This document shows, one piece after another, positions 18,656 through 27,937 of a stretch of DNA of 62,412 bases. The DNA comes from Lachnospiraceae bacterium (GTDB taxonomy: Bacteria > Bacillota > Clostridia > Lachnospirales > Lachnospiraceae): NCBI GenBank assembly GCA_017439675.1, contig JAFSIQ010000015.1, forward strand, positions 1-62,412, in the 5' to 3' direction. The position numbers and the translations under genes were made by a program. Position 1 is the stretch's first letter, and each line of letters opens with the position of its first letter. Under the pieces are notes generated by a model. The model worked only from the letters and a program-made list of their open reading frames with translations. It was not told where the DNA came from and made no database searches.

Positions 18656-18739
18656 ACTATCCTCCTTCGGAAATCTCCTCGCACGGAGTCTCCTTTTTCT
18701 TCCAACTTTAACACTTTACCATAAAAAACTATAAATAAA

Positions 18740-18773
18740 AAGAGAAATTTCTTAAAAACACGAAATTTCTCTT
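18740..18773 (-). terminator. Intrinsic terminator of the BlaI/BlaR1-like operon
   Basis: AAGAGAAATTTC and GAAATTTCTCTT pair perfectly over a 10-base loop. On the minus strand TTTTATTTAT follows. It lies directly past the DUF805 stop at 18781. Confidence 0.85.
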
Positions 18774-18780
18774 ATCTTTT

Positions 18781-19362
18781 CTATAACACATACCACATAA
18801 GTTCCTGAAACAGGGTAAATGCAATTCCGCCTATCAGGTGAATCAGCACTAATTTCCCAATACTACTCCAGAACTTCTTCCTATCATTTTTCACATCCTG
18901 CTCCGTCAATCTCTCATCCACAAAAGAAGCTTCTATAGACATGCTCTGTCCATCCTGCTCGTGCTGTTTTTCATCTGACAGTTCATGCCCTTTATCCTCT
19001 ATAAGTCTCGGTCCATAGCAATTATCCTCATCACATGGATCCGTAATATGTATGAGAAATAAAATGATTCCCACAAGCCAAAAAGAGGTAAAATAATAGA
19101 GAAGAAGCCACTTCCACGACCGTCCTACATCATGCAACCGCCGAACAGTGGCGGACAGCATTGGTATAAAGGAAAAACTGAGCCCAAGTAGCCCCACATA
19201 GCCAATCACCTCACTGACCTCTGACAACAAGAGTATGGCAATCCATGATGGTATTGTAACAGCAAAAACCTGAACAATCAGTGCTCGTAAATATACACTT
19301 CTTGACATTCGCCCCTTCAAATCAAATGCATCTAACCATATCTTCTTATAACTTCTCAACAT
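18781..19362 (-). CDS. DUF805-type membrane protein
   Basis: Small membrane protein of 193 residues. The opening IWLDAFDLKGRMSRSVYLRA and the later RRLHDVGRSWKWLLLYY are the marks of DUF805. Four or so membrane segments lie between 25 and 105, and one more near the C-terminus (about 170-190), a tail not usual for the family. Function of the family is unknown. Its ribosome site GGAG lies within the last codons of the M56 peptidase gene, three bases upstream, so translation is probably coupled. Last gene of the five-gene operon. Confidence 0.75.
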   Translation of the reverse strand: MLRSYKKIWLDAFDLKGRMSRSVYLRALIVQVFAVTIPSWIAILLLSEVSEVIGYVGLLGLSFSFIPMLSATVRRLHDVGRSWKWLLLYYFTSFWLVGIILFLIHITDPCDEDNCYGPRLIEDKGHELSDEKQHEQDGQSMSIEASFVDERLTEQDVKNDRKKFWSSIGKLVLIHLIGGIAFTLFQELMWYVL

Positions 19363-19365
19363 AGA

Positions 19366-20799
19366 TTATTTCTCCGTTAACTCACAAGGATTTTGCACCA
19401 ACAAATCCTCTTTCAACTCCTCTATTATGCTAGAACCATGATAGGCAATACACACTTTGTCCTCGAGAATATACTCTTGTGTTCCCTCAAATAACCAATA
19501 GTATATATCACATACCTTATACTCATCCTCATCTAGAAAAGCCCTTGTATCATCATCTACATTCAACCATAGAAAGGATTTACTCCCTCGCTGTTCAATT
19601 GACAAAGCTTCCTCCGTGACCTCTGCAAAATGATAGTCTTCCCCAACTACAAATACAACCTCTCTGTCAAAAGCAATGGTTTCAGCCAGCATTTCAAAAG
19701 ATGTATTCCACGCCTCATCAAAAGGAGAAAAAATCAACGCCACCTCTTTCTCGCCCACCGCAATTACCATTGCATCCTCGTGGTATCGAAGCCCCTTTCG
19801 CACCTCCATATTTGCAATCACCTTCTGCTGGTCTCTCTCATTTGCATCCTCCAATGAATAAATGTAAACCCTTTCATTCATATATGGGAGTTGTTTCAGA
19901 AGATACACCCATGAATTTTCATACAACCCTTTTCCCAAAAAGCAGCCTGCAAGCATCAAAATCATAGCAAACACAACTGCCATCTCTGTCAAGAAGGACA
20001 TATATTTCTGTTCGCCAATCCTACCGATTCGCTTTTTCAAACTACCATCACTTAAAGAATTGCCAGTTGTTACGTTCTGTAAAAAGTTCTCCGGACGTCG
20101 CGTCGCCATCGCCACCAAGCATTCCCCATAGACAAGCTGTTCTTCCCGGTTCTTATTCTTCAACACTCGGTAATCACACTCTATTTCACAGTCTTCCATC
20201 CAGCATTTTGCCGCATACCACATAAGCGGATTAAACCACTGCAACACCAGACATGTATTCCGAATAAAACCATACCAGTTATCCCAAAACCGATAATGAC
20301 ACAGTTCATGGCTCACAATCCATTTGCACCAGTCAACACTGACTTCTGCCAATCGGCTGACATATATCTTAGGAAAGATTAGTCCCTCCAAACAAGATCC
20401 AATATCTCCATCTACGAAATATACCAAAAGACCATCTTTTCGGCCATACAATTCCCTATGCCTTTTCAACATGTTAGAAAACTTACAGTTAGACAAAAAG
20501 AACACCAAAAAGCAGCCAAGGACACCCACAAACCATATTCCGTAAATCCACAATACAGCGGAACCGCCTTGCAACCATTTCGAAAGGAGCTTCCACAAGC
20601 CAAGTTTCTCCAAAGCAGCTACATATGGATTCCTGCCCGCAAAATGAACCGGAACCACCACTCTAAGTCCCAGCAAACCCCATAGACATTTCATCACCCA
20701 CGGGTGAAGCTTCGACCCAATTGTGGCACGAATTAGCAAAATATAAAGAATCAATAATGAACTTTCTATTGTAATCGTCACAATATCGACAAGCTGCAT
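19366..20799 (-). CDS. BlaR1-like M56 family membrane metallopeptidase
   Basis: Partner of the BlaI-type repressor upstream. In the well-studied BlaR1/MecR1 systems the membrane peptidase senses a signal outside and triggers loss of the repressor. Residues 1-110 hold two or three membrane helices. The zinc-peptidase motif HELCH is at 164-168 in WIVSHELCHYRFWDNWYG, followed by WFNPLMWYAAKCWMEDCEIE with the third ligand region. A further helix lies near 270-290. The outside tail of about 185 residues is not a penicillin-binding domain, so the signal is not obviously a beta-lactam. One base separates the repressor stop and this start. Confidence 0.85.
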   Translation of the reverse strand: MQLVDIVTITIESSLLILYILLIRATIGSKLHPWVMKCLWGLLGLRVVVPVHFAGRNPYVAALEKLGLWKLLSKWLQGGSAVLWIYGIWFVGVLGCFLVFFLSNCKFSNMLKRHRELYGRKDGLLVYFVDGDIGSCLEGLIFPKIYVSRLAEVSVDWCKWIVSHELCHYRFWDNWYGFIRNTCLVLQWFNPLMWYAAKCWMEDCEIECDYRVLKNKNREEQLVYGECLVAMATRRPENFLQNVTTGNSLSDGSLKKRIGRIGEQKYMSFLTEMAVVFAMILMLAGCFLGKGLYENSWVYLLKQLPYMNERVYIYSLEDANERDQQKVIANMEVRKGLRYHEDAMVIAVGEKEVALIFSPFDEAWNTSFEMLAETIAFDREVVFVVGEDYHFAEVTEEALSIEQRGSKSFLWLNVDDDTRAFLDEDEYKVCDIYYWLFEGTQEYILEDKVCIAYHGSSIIEELKEDLLVQNPCELTEK

Positions 20800-20800
20800 A

Positions 20801-21172
20801 TTACAATTCCTTTCTCTTCTGTTCTAACACACTCATCAATTCTTCAATTTCCTTCTCATCCAAACAATCATCATTGACTAAGGATGATACCATCAATCCT
20901 AGCTTACCGCCAAACACCTTGTCTAGAAATCCTACCGATTCTTCCCTCTTAGTCTGTTCCCGTTCCAACTCAGTATAGAAAAATTTTGTTTTTCCTTGCA
21001 CCTGATACTGAACCAGACCCTTGCTCTCCATTTTCTTCAAAAAAGAGATGATGGCATGCTTACTCCATCCCTGTTTCTCTTTTAATAACTTTTCCATCTG
21101 GGCAATAGACAATTCACCATGCTCCCACAGCAATTCCAAAAACACCCATTCCGCATCCGATATATGTGCCAT
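20801..21172 (-). CDS. BlaI/MecI-family transcriptional repressor
   Basis: Winged-helix repressor, 123 residues, the family's normal size. The N-terminal domain shows ISDAEWVFLELLWEHGELS, then a recognition region WSKHAIISFLKKMESKGLV. The C-terminal part is the helical dimer region in which family members are cut when induced. Third in an operon behind two uncharacterised genes and directly in front of its M56 peptidase. The palindrome in the operon promoter (22257-22276) is the natural candidate operator, though it does not contain the usual TACA/TGTA core. Confidence 0.9.
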   Translation of the reverse strand: MAHISDAEWVFLELLWEHGELSIAQMEKLLKEKQGWSKHAIISFLKKMESKGLVQYQVQGKTKFFYTELEREQTKREESVGFLDKVFGGKLGLMVSSLVNDDCLDEKEIEELMSVLEQKRKEL

Positions 21173-21183
21173 TCTTTATTCTC

Positions 21184-21861
21184 CTATTTCTCACGCATCT
21201 GCAAATCCTTCATTACGGCTTCGTAATCTAACGGATTTTCCCAATTTAATTCCATTCTATGAGATGTTCCCGTTCCATCAATAGGTTCCAAATACAGATA
21301 AAACGTCTGCCCCGCATAGTAATAATTCGTGTTCTCTAAGTCTGACAAAAACTGATGTAACTGAGAATTGTCACCTTCCATATGTTCTTTCGAAACCTCT
21401 ACTGTAAAATATTCCCCTCCCAAAGAATCACAATTCATTCCATATTTGTATGCATAATGGTCAATCAAATTATACTCATATGTTGTTTCCACACCATATT
21501 CCAAAGTGCCACCTTTTCTCCAAAAAGCCGTAAACACCACCTTGCTCCCATCATCCATAGTAGCCTCAACTAAATAAGGCATTTGATTCTCGCCTAAATA
21601 CTTTCTAAAGTATTCCACCCAGTGAAACTCAACATCAAAATCATCATAGAAGATTTCTTCCAAATACAATTCCATCTCTTTAACATCCTGAGACTGAAAG
21701 GCTCGAACCTCTTCGAAAATAATACTTGCAATCGCTCCACCAAAAAACAAACCAACAACAACTACTATGATAATAATATCCTTCATTTGCTTAGATTGCT
21801 TTTTCTTATCCGCGTTTTTCGTCTGTTCCAAACTTGCATTCACACTCTGCTCCATCTGCAA
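21184..21861 (-). CDS. Single-pass membrane protein of unknown function
   Basis: Not recognised. 225 residues. A charged N-terminal 25 residues (KKKQSKQMK) is followed by one membrane helix at about 28-50 (IIIIVVVVGLFFGGAIASII). The rest, about 175 residues, should lie outside and has the mixed strand/helix look of a folded domain with many aromatic residues. It has GGGAGG before the ATG. Its place between the 114-residue gene and the BlaI repressor, with a gap of 11 bases, makes it part of the controlled operon and a candidate effector or sensor partner. Confidence 0.6.
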   Translation of the reverse strand: MQMEQSVNASLEQTKNADKKKQSKQMKDIIIIVVVVGLFFGGAIASIIFEEVRAFQSQDVKEMELYLEEIFYDDFDVEFHWVEYFRKYLGENQMPYLVEATMDDGSKVVFTAFWRKGGTLEYGVETTYEYNLIDHYAYKYGMNCDSLGGEYFTVEVSKEHMEGDNSQLHQFLSDLENTNYYYAGQTFYLYLEPIDGTGTSHRMELNWENPLDYEAVMKDLQMREK

Positions 21862-21869
21862 GTCCTCCC

Positions 21870-22214
21870 TTATTCTGCTTCATTTGGTTTGCCAACAATC
21901 TCTCCCCATGTTTTCTTATTGCCATTCACTAGATTCACCACCGTCTCTTTCACTGTCCAGATTGGACCCCATGGAATACCCCACCAGCCACAAATTAGAT
22001 TGCACAAAATGCATAAAATCTTTGCAACCATTGCCTTACCAGCTTCTGCTTCCTTAAAATAGTAACGGGTACTTCTACGAAACGTCATAACAAGAATACT
22101 GATTACATATGTATACGACACTAGCTGTGTATCTGGAGTAATCTCCACTCCCTGATAAGTTCCGTATGTGTTACGATTCAACCATTCCTTAAATTCTGGA
22201 TCCATCTTTGCCAT
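21870..22214 (-). CDS. Small unknown protein, first gene of the BlaI operon
   Basis: Not recognised. 114 residues from the ATG at 22214, chosen because AAGGAGG lies nine bases before it; the frame stays open further upstream but has no ribosome site. Residues 1-35 are soluble (MAKMDPEFKEWLNRNTYG). A short hydrophobic segment follows near 35-48, and another near 70-88 with ILCILCNLICGWWGIPWG, which may be membrane-bound. The AEAGKAMVAKI helix lies between. A perfect 9-bp hairpin ends directly at its ribosome site, so translation may be controlled. Confidence 0.6.
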   Translation of the reverse strand: MAKMDPEFKEWLNRNTYGTYQGVEITPDTQLVSYTYVISILVMTFRRSTRYYFKEAEAGKAMVAKILCILCNLICGWWGIPWGPIWTVKETVVNLVNGNKKTWGEIVGKPNEAE

Positions 22215-22227
22215 TGTATTCTCCTCC

Positions 22228-22249
22228 TTGGTAATAAAAATATTACCAA
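22228..22249 (-). promoter_or_regulatory. Hairpin abutting a ribosome site
   Basis: TTGGTAATA and TATTACCAA pair perfectly over four bases. On the minus strand the stem ends exactly where GGAGGAG begins, in the leader of the BlaI operon. Confidence 0.4.
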
Positions 22250-22250
22250 T

Positions 22251-22279
22251 AAAATAACACACCTAAATAGGTGTGTCAA
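22251..22279 (-). promoter_or_regulatory. Promoter with operator in the spacer, BlaI operon
   Basis: Minus strand: TTGACA (22274-22279), 17 bases, TATTTT (22251-22256). The spacer is filled by the palindrome ACACACCTATTTAGGTGTGT (22257-22276, 9-bp arms), a classic place for a repressor. The same palindrome could also help end the acyltransferase transcript. Confidence 0.65.
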
Positions 22280-22313
22280 CTAAAGATATTCTCATTATTA
22301 CCGCTCATTTATC

Positions 22314-23348
22314 CTATTGGCTTTTTATTTCAACAAATTTCTTTCCCTTCTCTACCACACACTTCCAAACCACCGAAAACAATAGAGCACCGCCAAATAC
22401 AAACCCACAGTATAGCGGTATTCCCACAAAAGCGCTAATCGACCTCGGAAGAAATTCCAACTTTACAATATCCAAAAACAGAATGTGACAAAGATATATG
22501 GTAAAGGAATGCTTCGCTAAAAACTGTAACACTCTCTTTGTCTTCTCTGCATATGGACGATGCTCATTTTTCAGTACGTCATAAAAAATGAGACCCGCAG
22601 CAACCGCAATCAAAGGATTGCGGTACTCAAACAATTTCTCGTAATGCTCTCCTCTTGTCACTGTTAGCGCATATGTGAGTACGATTGTGACCGCCAATGC
22701 TACCCCTGCACCGACATAACAAAGTCTCGACGTCAAAAGGGAATGTAGCTTCATACACTTAATGACATATCCGAGAGCAAAATATCCAACATAACAAAAC
22801 GTGCCTACTAACGGAACAGGGTATGTAACATCCAACTTACAAAGCGCAAGCACATATTCCACTGCCAAAAAGAAAAACCACAAGCAGGCAAACTGACACA
22901 ACAGACTCTCCTGCATATTTTGAAACATAGTCTGTAAAAATGGTAGCACAATATAAAGTCCTAAGAGAACATACAAATACCATAGATGCTTCTTCACGGG
23001 TTCTTCTAACAGCAGGCGAAAATCATAGACCCTATCTCTATAAAAGTAATTCCACACAAGGTAAATTCCACTCCAAAGAAGAAGCGTCAAAAGCATATTC
23101 CACACCCTCCGTGTGTTCTTTTTCACAAGCACAGGCTCACCTAGCAACAGATAGCCGCTAATCATGAAAAAGATGGGTACTGCCAATCTGCTCACACCAT
23201 TTATCAAAAGCGAAAATTCGTAGGACGCATGACTCACCTCGCCCAAACCATACCCTCTGCTATAGTAGTTGGACACATGAATACAAACCACCATAACACA
23301 GGCGATAACGCGCAATAATTCAATGTTATAATTCTTTTCCCTGCTCAA
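22314..23348 (-). CDS. Acyltransferase 3 family membrane protein
   Basis: Membrane O-acyltransferase of the Acyl_transf_3 family, which modifies sugars or cell-wall polymers with acetyl or succinyl groups. 344 residues, about ten helices. The N-terminal pattern IELLRVIACVMVVCIHVSNY contains the conserved His of the family. A block near 60-75 (PIFFMISGYLLLG) matches the second family motif. The start is a TTG overlapping the last 23 bases of the SNF2 gene, with only a weak ribosome site, so the exact start is uncertain. The substrate is unknown. Confidence 0.85.
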   Translation of the reverse strand: MSREKNYNIELLRVIACVMVVCIHVSNYYSRGYGLGEVSHASYEFSLLINGVSRLAVPIFFMISGYLLLGEPVLVKKNTRRVWNMLLTLLLWSGIYLVWNYFYRDRVYDFRLLLEEPVKKHLWYLYVLLGLYIVLPFLQTMFQNMQESLLCQFACLWFFFLAVEYVLALCKLDVTYPVPLVGTFCYVGYFALGYVIKCMKLHSLLTSRLCYVGAGVALAVTIVLTYALTVTRGEHYEKLFEYRNPLIAVAAGLIFYDVLKNEHRPYAEKTKRVLQFLAKHSFTIYLCHILFLDIVKLEFLPRSISAFVGIPLYCGFVFGGALLFSVVWKCVVEKGKKFVEIKSQ

Positions 23349-25518
23349 CTGTCACACCACTTTCCGTTTCCCCTACAAGACCAAGACGTTTCTTCTCCTC
23401 TTCAATAATACTCTTCATCACAGCATTTTCATTGATTTGAGTATCCATCTCACCAATAACCGATTCGTCCGCAAAGCTGTCAAACAACTGGGACTTCTGC
23501 TTCAAAATCTCCATGACACGCTCATCCACCGTATCATCCATCAACAATCTATGTACCAACACAGACTGGGATTGACCCATTCGATACGCTCTTGCCACTG
23601 CCTGGGTTTCCAAGGATGGTTTAATCTGCGGTTCACAGAATACCACTACACTTGCCGCCTGAATATTCAGTCCAACACCGCCTGCCTGAATCTGACACAC
23701 AAGGGCGGAGCCTGCTGGTGCTTCCTTTAACTTGTCAATCATGCCCTGACGTTCACTTGCAGGAACACTTCCGTCAATAACACCGATGCAATACTCTCCA
23801 AGCATGGTAGAAACCTTGCTTAACACATCCTTAAAGAAGGAGAAAATGATTAGCTTTCTTCCACCTTCCCTAGCCTCCTCGCAAATCTCTTTCAGGCGTT
23901 GCGCCTTGGTGGATTTCGCCATATCAGAAAGCTGCCATGATACCTGACGCACTGCCATAAAGCTGCCATTCACCAACGCATCCTTGTAAGCGTTCATTTC
24001 ATCCTGATTCATCAATCCCCACTGTTCTTTTTCCACAAGCTCCGGTAATTCCTTCAAAACATCCTCTCTCACACGGCGAAGATATACCGGTGCAATTGCC
24101 TTTCGGAAGTCTTCTGCATGCACCAACTGCTTCAAATCCTTAATCTTCTCTGCTACCTGCGGTTGCAGGCACTGAATCAGGAATTCCATTTCCTCTACTT
24201 TATTCTCCAATGGCGTACCGCTCATGAACAATACTCGCTTGGCACGTTCTGCCGCCGCCATAACCGATTTTGTACGCTGCGCCTGTGGATTCTTCACATA
24301 ATGAGCCTCATCCACAACCATCAACTGTAAGTCAACTATTGCAGGAATTGGAAGCTTATTGAGGGTTTCAAAGCTAGTGATTGCCACACCGCCCTGAGCC
24401 GCCCACAAAGACATCTCCATGGCACGGTTATCACCATACACTTCGATTGCAGCAAGTCCAGTCTGAGACTCCACCTCACGTTTCCAGTTCACCACCACAG
24501 ACAGAGGACAAACCACAAGAAAATGCCTTGCCCCAGTTGCTGCCAAATGACAAAATGCTGCCAATGCTTGCATGGTCTTTCCAAGACCCATTTCATCACC
24601 TAAAAGCACCCGTTCCTGATGCAATATATACTTAGTTCCAAAGGTCTGGTATCTTCGAAGTGTCGCCTTAAGACTTCCCGTTTCCAAAGGGAAATTCTCA
24701 ATGCTTTGCAAAAGTTCCTCTGGTAAAGCACTTAAACTACTATCCACAGGCTTTGCCATCGCATCTCCCATAACCGCTTCTAGCATAGCATAAAATGGTG
24801 CCGAATTCTGTCTAAACGCTCCAAGATAATCGGACTCTATTGGCATCCGCTTATAGGAATCAATCACACCCTGAGCATTCTTTCCAAACTCACCTGTCGC
24901 TATTTCATTGATTGCTTTACCCGCTTCCTCTGCTACTGTCTTATTCTGCTTTGAGGCAAACATCCATTTCAAACTGCCTGACATAATCTGCACCTTAGGA
25001 ACACTAGCCTGAATGGTGTTGTGACAGCTATTATAAAGTGCTTGTGCCTGTTTTAAAATCTCATCTCTTTGAATGAGGAAATATAATGCACGAAGTATGG
25101 TCATCATTTCCGCCCCAGGATTATCCGCAGTTAAATTTACCTGTGCCTGGTTCTCCACACTCATGCGCAAAATCTTAGCATTACTCTCAATCTTTTCGGC
25201 GCTAGCGTCACCGATGCCCTCAATACTCTTTAACTGCATCGTTGTCATTTTGGATACCTGCAATATATTTTCAATCCCAGCATTCTTCAATGTTGCAACA
25301 CGAATTCCGTCTTTGTTAATATTGATTTTATCAATCTCCATCGCCGCAAGCAGTTGCTCTGTCTGAACGCCCTGTAGTTTCTTATAATTCATGCGAATCT
25401 CATTCTCAGTCGTCTGCTTTTTCACTACAATATCCGCAATTCCCTTATCCATCTTCTGCAAGGATTGTGCATTTTTCTTTATCTCATTCATTTCCTGTTT
25501 TGATATTGATGCCATCAT
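23326..25518 (-). CDS. SNF2-family DNA helicase/translocase
   Basis: Cytosolic ATP-driven DNA translocase, 730 residues. The N-terminal 270 residues are family-unspecific; about 85-115 (NAGIENILQV, then SIEGIGDASAEKIESNA) looks like a helix-hairpin-helix DNA-binding segment. The SNF2 core follows: motif I GDEMGLGKTMQALAAF, motif II VVDEAHYVKN, motif III MSGTPLENKVEEMEF. The helicase C domain ends in QAVARAYRMGQSQSVLVHRLL. Bacterial proteins of this kind act on DNA or on stalled polymerase. AGGAG precedes a double ATG, so the second codon could be the start. No terminator separates it from the acyltransferase gene. Confidence 0.9.
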   Translation of the reverse strand: MMASISKQEMNEIKKNAQSLQKMDKGIADIVVKKQTTENEIRMNYKKLQGVQTEQLLAAMEIDKININKDGIRVATLKNAGIENILQVSKMTTMQLKSIEGIGDASAEKIESNAKILRMSVENQAQVNLTADNPGAEMMTILRALYFLIQRDEILKQAQALYNSCHNTIQASVPKVQIMSGSLKWMFASKQNKTVAEEAGKAINEIATGEFGKNAQGVIDSYKRMPIESDYLGAFRQNSAPFYAMLEAVMGDAMAKPVDSSLSALPEELLQSIENFPLETGSLKATLRRYQTFGTKYILHQERVLLGDEMGLGKTMQALAAFCHLAATGARHFLVVCPLSVVVNWKREVESQTGLAAIEVYGDNRAMEMSLWAAQGGVAITSFETLNKLPIPAIVDLQLMVVDEAHYVKNPQAQRTKSVMAAAERAKRVLFMSGTPLENKVEEMEFLIQCLQPQVAEKIKDLKQLVHAEDFRKAIAPVYLRRVREDVLKELPELVEKEQWGLMNQDEMNAYKDALVNGSFMAVRQVSWQLSDMAKSTKAQRLKEICEEAREGGRKLIIFSFFKDVLSKVSTMLGEYCIGVIDGSVPASERQGMIDKLKEAPAGSALVCQIQAGGVGLNIQAASVVVFCEPQIKPSLETQAVARAYRMGQSQSVLVHRLLMDDTVDERVMEILKQKSQLFDSFADESVIGEMDTQINENAVMKSIIEEEKKRLGLVGETESGVTVEQGKEL

Positions 25519-25587
25519 TTTCTCCTAATCAAAAATCAAAATTTCACACGACTACTATTATAGTATGTTTCACACCAACTGTGCAAC

Positions 25588-25612
25588 AAAAAAAGGAAAG
25601 CTTGCCCTTTCC
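25588..25612 (-). terminator. Intrinsic terminator of the maltose PTS operon
   Basis: GGAAAG and CTTTCC stem over GGCAAG, followed on the minus strand by TTTTTTT. It lies just past the acetyltransferase stop at 25635. Confidence 0.8.
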
Positions 25613-25634
25613 TGCAAACTTCCCTTTCTCTATC

Positions 25635-26246
25635 CTACTGGCAATCCCTATCCTGGCTATATTCTTGATACTGTTCTTCCCAGAATCTCTTATCATCTTC
25701 TGTAATCTCACGAATTACTCTGCACGGATTCCCTGCAGCCACCACATTATCTGGTATGTTCTTCGTGACTACACTCCCAGAACCAATCACTACATTATTG
25801 CCAATAGTAACTCCTGGATTAATGACTACATTGCCACCAACCCATACATCATTACCAATGGTCACAGGTTTTGCATATTCCAAGTCAAAATTTCGAATCC
25901 CCGCATCAATCGGATGACCAGCAGTATAAATGCTGACATGAGGTGCCAGATATACATTATCTCCAATCGTAACATAATTTTCATCCAATATTGTAAGATC
26001 TGTATTGGCATAAAAATGATTTCCAAAGGATATCTGCCTTCCATGGTCACAATAAAATGGGGGCGTCAATACAAACCCTTCCCCTACAGAAGCAAAAATC
26101 ATTTTCAGCTCCTCTAACGCACTTGTATCTCTCCAAAAGTCAGATTCATTGAATCTCTTAACCTTTTCTCTACATTCATCCCAATGTATGTTGGTCTTCA
26201 TCGGATGATATAATTTTCCTGCAAACTTTCTTTCATTCTCACTCAT
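25635..26246 (-). CDS. Maltose/galactoside O-acetyltransferase
   Basis: Hexapeptide-repeat acetyltransferase of the Maa/LacA type, 203 residues. It acetylates maltose, glucose or other sugars from acetyl-CoA in the cytosol. The opening resembles maltose acetyltransferases. The left-handed helix repeats include TIGDNVYLAPHVSIYTAGHPID with the catalytic His, and TIGNDVWVGGNVVINPGVTIG. The start lies two bases after the enzyme I stop with almost no ribosome site of its own, which implies coupling. Its position last in a maltose PTS operon supports the maltose-type reading over the lactose-type one. Confidence 0.88.
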   Translation of the reverse strand: MSENERKFAGKLYHPMKTNIHWDECREKVKRFNESDFWRDTSALEELKMIFASVGEGFVLTPPFYCDHGRQISFGNHFYANTDLTILDENYVTIGDNVYLAPHVSIYTAGHPIDAGIRNFDLEYAKPVTIGNDVWVGGNVVINPGVTIGNNVVIGSGSVVTKNIPDNVVAAGNPCRVIREITEDDKRFWEEQYQEYSQDRDCQ

Positions 26247-26248
26247 AC

Positions 26249-27868
26249 TTAATCCACACTCATATTCACAATAATATTACGAAGCGGCAACACCATACTT
26301 GGTGCCACAGACAGCTCATCGATACCCATTCTCACAAAGCGTTCTGTAAGAGTAGTATCCGCTCCCAATTCACCGCAAATTCCAACCCAACAATTTTCCT
26401 TATGTCCATTGTCAATTACCATTTGAATCATGCGAAGCATCGCTGGGTGATGTGCATCATAAATGTTATCAAGCTTCGGATTCTGACGGTCAATAGCAAG
26501 GGTGTACTGGGTCAAATCATTGGTGCCAATGCTAAAGAAATCCACTTCCTTTGCCAACAAATCACTAATCATAACTGCTGCCGGTGTCTCTATCATAATA
26601 CCAAGCTCCACATCTCCATATGGAATATCGCTATCAGAAAGCTCTCGTTTCACTTCCTCGCAAATTTCCTTAATGCGACGTACCTCACTAACGGATATAA
26701 CCATTGGAAACATAATAGAAATCATTCCATATGCAGAAGCCCGGTAAAGTGCCCGAAGTTGCGTTTTAAACACTTCTACACGGTCAAGACAGATGCGAAT
26801 CGCACGATATCCCATTGCCGGATTCTCCTCCTGCTCCATCTCAAAATAATCCACTTGCTTATCTGCACCGATGTCTAATGTACGAATAATCACCTTCTTG
26901 CCAGGCATATTCTGCACCACGGTTTTATACACCTGAAACTGTTCCTCCTCCGTAGGATAATGATCCTTTTCTAGATAGAGAAACTCGCTTCGAAACAAGC
27001 CGATTCCCGCCGCATCATTGGCATGCACATTTGCCACATCTGCCACACTACCGATATTGGCGTATAAATGAATATGTCTGCCATCCTTTGTTACATCTGG
27101 TTGTCCCTTAAGCTGCAACAATAATTCTCTTTGGGCATCTTCCCTCTTTCGCTTCTCCATGTAGGTCTCTAGGGTTGCCACATCCGGATCTACAAATAGC
27201 ACACCCTGCTTACCATCTACAATCGCCATCTTTCCATCCCAAGCCTCTGATATCTCTACACCAATCAAAGCTGGAATATTCATAGTTCTTGCCAGAATCG
27301 CCGTATGGGAATTGGATGAGCCCAATCTTGTAACAAAAGCAAGCAACTTGGATTTGTCCATCTGTACCGTCTCGCTAGGTGCCAAATCCTCCGCCACCAC
27401 AATAACCGGTTCATCACCCAATCCTGCTTCCCCTTCCAGACCAGTAAGCACTGCAATCACCCGCTCTGAAATGTCCTTCACATCCGCAGCCCTCGCCTTA
27501 AAATACTCATCTTCCATCTCCGCAAACATGGTGGAGAAATTGTCACCGGTGGTTGCCACAGCAAACTCTGCGTTCACTTCTTCATTGCGAATGATATTAT
27601 AAATGGATTCATTGTAATCCTCATCCTCTAACATCATGGAGTGTACCTCAAAAATCATGGCATTGGATTCCCCTACCTCTTCCACCGCCTTCGCATATAA
27701 TTCTTGAAGCTGTTCCATTGCTTTTGCTTTGGCACTCTCAAACCGCGCAATTTCTTCTTCCACATCTTCTACCTTGTTGCGCTTTACCTGCTGCTGATTC
27801 TTGGAATAGAACAAAATGCGACCAATGGCAATTCCGTTATATATTGATTTTCCGTTAAATTGTTCCAT
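26249..27868 (-). CDS. ptsI: Phosphoenolpyruvate-protein phosphotransferase (enzyme I)
   Basis: General PTS enzyme that takes phosphate from phosphoenolpyruvate to HPr. From the ATG at 27868 (GGAGG seven bases before; a 22-codon-longer frame has no site) it has 539 residues. The phospho-His is in GSSNSHTAILARTMNIPALI. The C-terminal PEP-binding barrel has IRTLDIGADKQ, FSIGTNDLTQYTLA and the catalytic Cys in VGICGELGAD. It follows the HPr gene with a 69-base gap. General PTS genes inside a sugar-specific operon mean that sugar supply may raise the whole PTS capacity. Confidence 0.96.
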   Translation of the reverse strand: MEQFNGKSIYNGIAIGRILFYSKNQQQVKRNKVEDVEEEIARFESAKAKAMEQLQELYAKAVEEVGESNAMIFEVHSMMLEDEDYNESIYNIIRNEEVNAEFAVATTGDNFSTMFAEMEDEYFKARAADVKDISERVIAVLTGLEGEAGLGDEPVIVVAEDLAPSETVQMDKSKLLAFVTRLGSSNSHTAILARTMNIPALIGVEISEAWDGKMAIVDGKQGVLFVDPDVATLETYMEKRKREDAQRELLLQLKGQPDVTKDGRHIHLYANIGSVADVANVHANDAAGIGLFRSEFLYLEKDHYPTEEEQFQVYKTVVQNMPGKKVIIRTLDIGADKQVDYFEMEQEENPAMGYRAIRICLDRVEVFKTQLRALYRASAYGMISIMFPMVISVSEVRRIKEICEEVKRELSDSDIPYGDVELGIMIETPAAVMISDLLAKEVDFFSIGTNDLTQYTLAIDRQNPKLDNIYDAHHPAMLRMIQMVIDNGHKENCWVGICGELGADTTLTERFVRMGIDELSVAPSMVLPLRNIIVNMSVD

Positions 27869-27937
27869 TTTGTAATCCTCCGTATTGCTTTTAGACTCGT
27901 CCACGAGTTCTCGTGCTAGATTGTAGCTTCGCATTTA

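Noticed and set aside
18656-18720. Possible glycine riboswitch before the AGCS symporter
   Set aside because: AGCS genes often have one, but only about 65 bases separate the gene from the upstream terminator, too short for the aptamer, and the conserved core was not seen.
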